Below are positions 57,271-64,000 of a stretch of DNA of 64,000 bases, in pieces. The stretch spans positions 106,529,256 through 106,593,255 of the forward strand of contig OX235271.1 in assembly GCA_944472155.2 (NCBI GenBank), given 5' to 3'. The position numbers and the translations under genes are program-made. The notes under the pieces were generated by a model. The model did no database searches, was not told where the DNA came from, and worked only from the letters and a program-made list of their open reading frames with translations. Every line of letters begins with the position of its first letter. The first letter of the stretch is position 1. The stretch comes from Trichobilharzia szidati (Eukaryota > Platyhelminthes > Trematoda > Strigeidida > Schistosomatidae).

Positions 57271-59600
57271 ATATGGATGTTCGGTATGAAAAGAAGAAAT
57301 ACTCCAATTAAATAAAACGAGACGTAATATGTGGATTATTTTAACGACCGAACATTGGGTCCACGAGGATGATTAGGTATTCGTCAAGTTTCTTGAGTAT
57401 GTGATGAATTCAGTAGTACAAAATTGTTCGAAAACACTCACTAGGTTTAGGATAAAGCAAAAAGAACAAATTGATCAGGATGATTTGGTATCATTTCATC
57501 CGGCTGGGTTTATAGTTCTGATTCACCGATGGAACAAAAACGTAGGATATTTCGATTCTGTAAGTTAATACAGATGATTAAACTCTCAAAAATTGTCCCG
57601 AATGTGAATCAGAACTGACGGGCGACTAAAATAGCCAACTTTTCGGCAGTACGTGGGTTGTCAGTATACATATTTTAATCCTCAAATTGTTATCAAACTG
57701 TTAGTGACAGAATAATACTTATAATTCCATCCGACAGTTTTCTGAGTATGTAAATGGCATTTATTAGATGATATACGATAGATTAGTAAGACATGCTTTC
57801 TACTTTCATTGTTTCGCTTATTTATGACAGTTTTTGATAACTACTTTACAAGTGAAATATGACGGTTTATTTAGGAAAATCAAAAGTAGCAAATTTTTAA
57901 CTAAAAAGAAAGTTACATCAATAGTATATATAATAGTAACATTTTTGTCTTCTTTTTTCTGGAAATGATAATTCGTATGAGATTTATTGTTCTTTTGTTA
58001 GCTACAGGAAGCTTTGTATGATATCGGTAAATCTTGCTTCTGACACTGTAATCATAATGATTAAAAACTGTTCACATTTTCTTTTTGATTTTCTATAGAA
58101 ATTTTCCAGTAATTCATATCAAATGTGCTTATTCAAGAGAAAATTCGGCTTTTTCTTTGCTGCTATTGAGAATCTGTCTTTCCCTTTTGATTTTACTTAT
58201 TGTTATATGTTGTACAGAAAAATGATTTAATTCATATTCGACAGACGGAATTCGAATAACATGAACATAACTTTTTTAGATGCAAACTTGCCTTGCACTG
58301 TGTAGTTCGAATGACACTTGAGCGGACGGCATTACCACTAGAGCATCAGTTAGATACTGAGTTGGCATATATTCAAATTTATTCTTAACAGTGAGAAGAT
58401 AAATGGAGTTCATAAGTCTGTAAAGATGTCCTCACGTACTTAGTATAATTAAAACTCAAATACAATCGATTTATGTTTCAATCATTCAGGGGGTTTATAA
58501 AGTACCTAATATTTGATAAAATATCACCGCGTTTTCCTAGAAAAACTAAATACATTCAAATCTTATTGTGGTTTACTTGACGATTCCTAGGATATTAAAC
58601 TGGATTCGACGGTATTTATTGCTGTCAGTTTGAATTTTGTGACTTAAATTTGATCAGCTTCTAAAACTGAATAAGTTGGAGTGAATTCCTGATGAGCTTT
58701 AACTCATAGAGTAAACAAAGTCCGTACTATGTTGACTTCGCTAGCATCATCTTAGTAAGTTGTAGTAGTAAGCATGACAGGCTTATTAATACTGTTATAA
58801 CCCAATAATTAAGATTTTGTTTACTGTTTCACTAACAGACGCAACAACAAATCTGCTAGTGCATCACGTATAACATTCATCTTTGTCATCTGATAACAGT
58901 TGGTTTTAGCAACATTAACGAGTGTCTATACTGTAGTTGTTTCCAATATATTTTTTTGGAGTTGTATGAATTATTATAAAACTCTTCGTTCTACTAACGA
59001 CGTAAGCATAGGTACCAGTTTAATTTAGCTAATGAAACTAACTTCAGGGCATTATCAAAATATATTATCTATGGAAAGATTACAAATGATGACGAAAAAG
59101 ATTTCTGGACTATTGAATTTATTTTATGTTAATTGAGACGAGTTAGTTAATTGATATTCAAGATGGACATCTGCTGGAGTTTTTCTGTGTTACATACCAA
59201 ATGATCTTATTCCACTTAGGAACTACTTGTCTAAGGTCAGGATTCAGTTAATAGTTCAATTATATCACAGTGTTAGGTATATCATTGTCCTTATTTATTG
59301 TTGCTTTACAAACGTACTTTATTAGCTTATTCTACCAACCATGTCACATTTCAACCTGTGTAGATAAAATTATTCTTCTTTTACATATTACCAATACAGT
59401 AAAGCCTGGTAAAGCTTACAGAAAAATCCTCCTATCCTCTGAAATAAATGTAGTCATGTTATTATATTCCCTTGTTGTCTAATCGAACAAAGATATCCTA
59501 ATTTAGTATTGAGCATTGCTAACGACAACTAATGACAACAGAGTATATCGATATACCTACTGCACTGTTGATACGATAATTTCATTTCATTTTACTATGA
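57271..59600. other. No gene recognised
   Basis: The frame at 59270-59482 begins with a hydrophobic run but has no family motif. Confidence 0.35.
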
Positions 59601-59718
59601 CAACTGAATGGAGAGATTTTTACAAACACAAAAAGAATTTCGGTTTCATACATCCTGATGGAGGATGCATTTTTTTTCATCAGTACGTAACCGATAAACA
59701 GGAAGTTATTGAATAACT
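59596..59718 (+). pseudogene. Cold-shock-domain-like fragment
   Basis: The frame encodes 'WRDFYKHKKNFGFIHPDGGC' followed by 'IFFHQYV'. KNFGFI and IFFHQ match the RNP1 (K-G-F/Y-G-F-I) and RNP2 (V-F-V-H) RNA-binding motifs of cold-shock domains at the correct spacing, and the W before them matches the K-W-F strand. The later strands are absent: the frame stops 11 codons after IFFHQ. A GTAACC after HQY could be a splice donor, which would make this an exon. No start exon or acceptor was convincing, so a retrocopy relic is equally possible. Confidence 0.45.
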
Positions 59719-59934
59719 TTTCAACTAACATGCGCTCTTTCTTAATCATCACTTGGAATATGTGCGGCAAATTAAAATATAACACAAAAATGACTACTTT
59801 TGTCGCTTAAAATCGCTGTTTGCAAGCAGAGAATGATTTTATGGGGGAAGGAATAAAGTTGTGCCATATTAGTATTATAAATATACATATTTTAAAAACA
59901 CACTTTGTATTATTTGAGCTTTTTTCAATATTAA

Positions 59935-60400
59935 TAGCTTTATTCTGAACAATATTTGTATGATGTACAGAGTTTTCAGTAGAGTTCATTGCTTGATATC
60001 TTTTTTTCGTCCAGGATCTTCAAAGAGAAGATTAAGTGATAGAACGTCGTGTGACATAGTTCCCTCTGACCTGAAGTTCAAACCAGTCAGTTATGATATT
60101 TTTTCTATTTCTCCGAGTACCAATTATAGAAAGTTCAAGAGTACATTTTGTGAACCAAAACACCATTCAGGGATAGTCGTCTCATGTATTAGGATTAGCT
60201 GCCGTCGAGAATAATGCTTTTTCTTGCGTTTAGCAGTTGTAAATGTTTTAAATACCCGTCAGAGTAAACAGTACTATTAGAGGCCATGTTCTACAAGATT
60301 TAAACAAACTCTTGTAGAGAAATTATATACAATACATTGATGGAAGTTTACGCTGGCCCACATTTTTAGCAGTTCGTTTAAGAGAACTGATCAGTATGAC
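59935..60400 (+). repeat. Unclassified dispersed repeat D, copy 2
   Basis: Direct partner of 40755-41260. Shared text: CTTTATTCTGAACAATATTT, GTACAGAGTTTTCAGTAGAG, TTCATTGC, GGATCTTCAAAGAGAAGATT, TTAGGATTAGCTGC, AAATGTTTTAAATAC, GAGTAAACAGTACTATTAGA. An 84-codon frame crosses it (59960-60214), but it is broken in copy 1 and has no motif. Confidence 0.7.
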
Positions 60401-61570
60401 GCTGAGATCAATTTTTTTCTTCATGAATACAGATTCCTGTGGTGAGGTATTAAAAACGAATTATCACTACTACAAAGCTAATTTTTCTTCCTCGGAAAGC
60501 GCGCTAAAATAGATCCCATTATATTATAAGGAAATGTTTGAAGGCCAGTAAGTTTTTCTTTTATTCTACTGAATTCAGTGTAATAGTTAACTCGCTCATC
60601 ATGATATTATACAGTCTGTCAAAATAACAGGAACAGGTATATCAGATGCTTTATAATCATGTAAAGTTATAGGTATACCTTTCAATCAAACTTCCTGCTT
60701 ACGAAAAGGAACACTTAAATAGTTTCGTGTAGTGTATTTATATCTGTTGGAGGTGAATGGTCTTCAAGTTGATACAGTGCTGTTCTGCAATCATATGCTG
60801 TAAAATAGGTTTTTATTTCGTTATTTTAATCTTCAAAAAATGATGAGTTTTTAAGTTTAAATACAAGTATATACAATTATAGAAAAAGTTAAGTACTTAA
60901 GTTAAACTCTCTTATTTGTTTCCTATCAATACATAAACCCCTACAGAGACACTTATTAGAAAATCCACCTACGCTAGAACAAGACTAACGCGAAAATTTT
61001 ACAGCAATATTTTCCTTATATGTTTGTAGTTATTCCCTAACTTTACTATCATGAACCATGTATACTTCTATCAGTATCTTAAGTTAAATACATGCTTTTA
61101 GACCCGTGCTTTCATATATGCTTGAGGTATGAACTGATTGGATATATAACATAAATTACTTGCCACTGATTATATATCATCAACATGATCCTGAGGCATG
61201 AATTTTAAGGTTTCAAGTAGTTAATCCAATAAACTGAAATTATTTTTAATCTTTTAATGTAATGTCAGCAAAGACGAATTTTAAGAGAGAGAGAAATTAT
61301 CATAGTATAACCTGTATTAGACTAAATTTTCTATTGAATTAGTAACCTGAAGGAAATGAAATGTGACTTGTTCACGTTATGAAAAAATAATAGGCGCCAA
61401 AGAGTTCATATCATTTGAAAATAAGCATTATAGTTTTGTTATTGAATGAAATCACTGACTTCCTTCAACCATTTAAGCGAAATTTTATGTTTACGATGTT
61501 AGATTAACAGTAATGTGTTAACTGCCTAATATTGACGATGGTGAATTTTCACAATAAGCATAACAGACTA
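60401..61570. other. No gene recognised
   Basis: No motif-bearing frame or repeat copy. Confidence 0.35.
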
Positions 61571-61574
61571 GAAC

Positions 61575-62290
61575 AACTTTATTATTATTGCCGTTTCCTG
61601 AGTTCCTAGAGGAACATAGGGTTTCAGCTGTACGTCTCGATTGCCTTCGGCTCTCTGTCAACGTTTTCACCTGCCTCCATATCTGCCCACATGCTTTCAT
61701 CTTCTATTCTCATGACCTCTCCCATGTTACCCACGCACTGACGACCAACTCGCCGCTTCCTATTAGGGTTCCACTCGAGCGATGGCCTGGCGTGTGATGT
61801 CAATTGACAGTTTGTTTTCTGAGAGTATGTACAATCCAACTCCATTTCTTCCTGCATATTTTTTGCACAGTTGGTTCCTGCTAGGTTGGTTCGCTCCCAG
61901 AGATCCCCCCTGTTGCTGATGTTTTCTGGCCGGCCATCTGATCTTGAATAGTATTAAGCGAAGACAGGTGTTGATGAAAGTTTGTAGTTTGTTAGAAGTG
62001 CTCTTCTTGACGCGCACTGATTTCACATTGGATTAGAAAATCCCGATCTTATTTTTCAAGCTGAGTGCTGTTGACCTCCACAGAGACTTAAGAGTGATGA
62101 AAGCTTGCCTTTCTTTTCAGATTGTCGCCTTAATATCGTCGTCAGTTCCACCTGTAGTTGAAACGATGCTTCTCAGGTAGGTAAAGGAGATTGCTTCTTT
62201 CAGACTCCTCTCATTTGTGCTGATTGTTGTCTGTTGTTGTTGCTGTTGGCCAGAACATCTTCATCAGAACAACATTAGAATTTCCAACTT
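61575..62290 (-). pseudogene. RTE/SR2-type LINE, reverse transcriptase C-terminal part and 3' tail
   Basis: Collinear on the minus strand with 46460-47215. About 62095-62030 encodes 'KSLWRSTALSLKNKIGIF'. 62026-61763 has 'KKSTSNKLQTFINTCLRLIL', 'IRWPARKHQQQ', and 'GANQPSRNQL' further on. 61857-61624 has 'SLEWNPNRKRRVGRQCV' and 'EDESMWADMEAGENVD'. It ends AGTTCCTAGAGGAACATAGG reversed, with an AATAAT tail. Several frame changes; 5'-truncated. Confidence 0.85.
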
Positions 62291-63910
62291 TGTGTGATCA
62301 TTGGCGAAAAGCAAGATGTAATTATATTGTGTTATCGTCCAGTTTACCTACTGGATATTAAATGCATTCATCCTAATACACGATACAAAACTTTACTATG
62401 ATTATTGTGTTTATCACAAAAATACTTCCTTCCCTTTGTGATGCAACATTAAATGATTCGGTAAGACGACAGATGTTTTTCAGTTTACAGCAGGGAGATA
62501 ACATAACCTGGCATTAGAGTTGTTTTGTTTCTTTAGATGGATTGTTTTTACTGAAAACAAAAACAAGCAGTCAGAACACAGTTTAGTAGAAAAGTAATTA
62601 GAAAGCTCTTATGGGGATTGGAGTTGAACAAAAATCATGTGATATCAATCGTATATCACCTGTGAATAAATATACAATTAATTAGAAAAATGTGTATCTT
62701 TTCTGCAATGTTAGTACCTACCGTAATCATTCAAGACATTTATATTTTGGTGGTAAACATATTACCCCGATTATTTGTTACTGTTCAGTGGGTATCCTGT
62801 CAACGGTGTACAACTATCCACTGAATTTGGTTGCAGCATTGTAAAGACAAATATAACCAATAAAATGACTCTTACTTTTTATACACAACATATAAAGTGA
62901 ATTACATATTTTTTAAACATCTCAACCCAAGCTATCTATGAATGATATTTGTATATAAGCAATTAATCTAAACTCTCGTCTGTCACCAACACTGCCTATA
63001 TATCACTTCTGATATGAGTGAAAAAATCTGAAGAGGAGAATAAGGCAGCTGAGTAGAATACGACCTGGATAAAATATATATAATAACGAAAATTAAAAAT
63101 TATTAAGGAATCAATAATCTAATCCAACCTAGAGAGGAAGAATGTTTTCGCAGAGTATTTATCTTTGTTTATTCTTTTACCATGTTAAATACCATAGAAA
63201 TATTATTTCTTGAATTCATTGTTCAATAGAGCTTGAGTAGCAGACAGAATTAAAGGTATGTCAGTGTTTATTACTAACACAAGATAGTTTTGATAATATG
63301 ATTCTGCTTCGTCTTTCATTCATTTATGATGAAAACTGTATCTGTGGATGATGGATGTTCAGATTACAGAGGAAGCAGCAGTTTTTTAATACTTACATTT
63401 TGTAACCATCAACACCGATTTGTTATGGTCTGAATGCAGGAAAACAATCCCTGTGTCCTACTGTATACTGTAATCTGACGTTCAACAATGATAAAATCAA
63501 AGACTCAAAATTACCCCCCGGCAGTGTCGTTGGGCAGCCGTACAGTCCAGCTAATTTTCTAAGTACAAAACAACTACCGTAGAACAAGATTAGTTAACCA
63601 AAATGCAACTGAAAGAAGTATCTTAGAATCAAGTAGAATATTCCCAACAAGGTGGGATCAATAACTCTGTCCACAAGAATCACACACCAATAATTTCTGC
63701 AGACAGTCCAAGGTCAGAATGACGATGATTCACTCAAATAAATTCACATCGTAGAACAAAACATTAGCAGAGCATCGCACATAAAGAGAAGCATTAAAAC
63801 TAGAGAATAAACAGGGGCACAGACAAATAATAACGATGAAGTCAACATATGATGTGCAAATGTCAGGACAATGATATTCAGCTTGGGAGAAAACTGTATA
63901 ACAATTACAA
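62291..63910. other. No gene recognised
   Basis: The frame at 63744-63974 (-) is hydrophobic and partly overlaps the SINE at the window end; no motif. Confidence 0.35.
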
Positions 63911-63911
63911 A

Positions 63912-64000
63912 GTTATTCAAGTGCTGGTTTGTAGGGATTTGATTGGTTACAGGATTTTCATCATGAGTTGACATTCGTTAGAGAACCATTGGAAAACCTG
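63912..64000 (-). repeat. SINE family A tail, cut by the window end
   Basis: TGGTTTGTAGGGATTTGATT, GGTTACAGGATTTTCATCAT, GAGTTGACATTCGTTAGAGA and CCATTGGAAAACCTG match 23543-23610 in the same orientation. The hammerhead-like part would begin just beyond base 64000. Confidence 0.8.

Overview
The window looks like A+T-rich nuclear DNA of a flatworm, most probably a schistosome or close relative (Trematoda). This rests on the repeat classes present: Penelope-like elements (PLEs) with GIY-YIG endonucleases, RTE/SR2-type LINEs, tRNA-derived SINEs with hammerhead-ribozyme-like modules, and a Merlin transposase relic. It also rests on a Ly6/CD59-type gene whose exons resemble schistosome tegument Ly6 proteins. 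The species cannot be fixed from the sequence. There are no long ORFs, operons, rRNAs, CRISPR arrays or convincing functional tRNAs; open frames above about 100 codons are transposon remains or shadows. All family assignments come from reading translated motifs by eye, without a database search. || The one well-supported host gene is on the minus strand at 16725-18111: exons 2 and 3 of a Ly6/uPAR-domain, GPI-anchored protein with ten cysteines, a consensus donor and acceptor, matching splice phase and a hydrophobic C-terminal tail. Its first (signal peptide) exon is not identified. A PLE fragment flanked by inverted arms sits in intron 1, about 50 bases upstream of the exon 2 acceptor. || The rest is a transposon graveyard in layers. 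(a) PLEs: about a dozen pieces from at least two clades. The best preserved is at 33640-35100 (+), between nearly identical 230-base inverted arms (33320-33549 and 35425-35654). Another, at 9380-11860 (-), lies between inverted arms at 9038-9323 and 12417-12714. Other pieces are at 4240-4780, 6165-6480, 8500-8980, 14760-15300, 18306-18545, 26170-26850, 27950-28310, 38862-39830, 42050-42805 and 50940-51110. (b) RTE LINE 3' ends: 20975-21400, 29850-30585, 46460-47215, 53035-53165, 57045-57180 and 61575-62290. Most keep a short palindromic GTTCC-n4-GGAAC-like tail motif. (c) Three tRNA-derived SINE families. Family A has a tRNA-like head and a hammerhead-like tail with stem III ACAGCTGT. Family B has a different head and a hammerhead-like tail with stem III ACCTAGGT. 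Family C has a tRNA-Gly-like head, and one copy carries an RTE-like tail. (d) A Merlin (ISXO2-like) transposase relic at 43860-44195, a foldback element at 50723-50926, and an unclassified direct repeat pair at 40755-41260 and 59935-60400. || The most notable theme is hammerhead-like self-cleaving RNA modules in unrelated hosts: two SINE families and at least one PLE long repeat. Both SINE versions share an unusual loopless palindromic stem III, which would favour activity as dimers. The long stretches between elements show no recognisable gene and are described as such.
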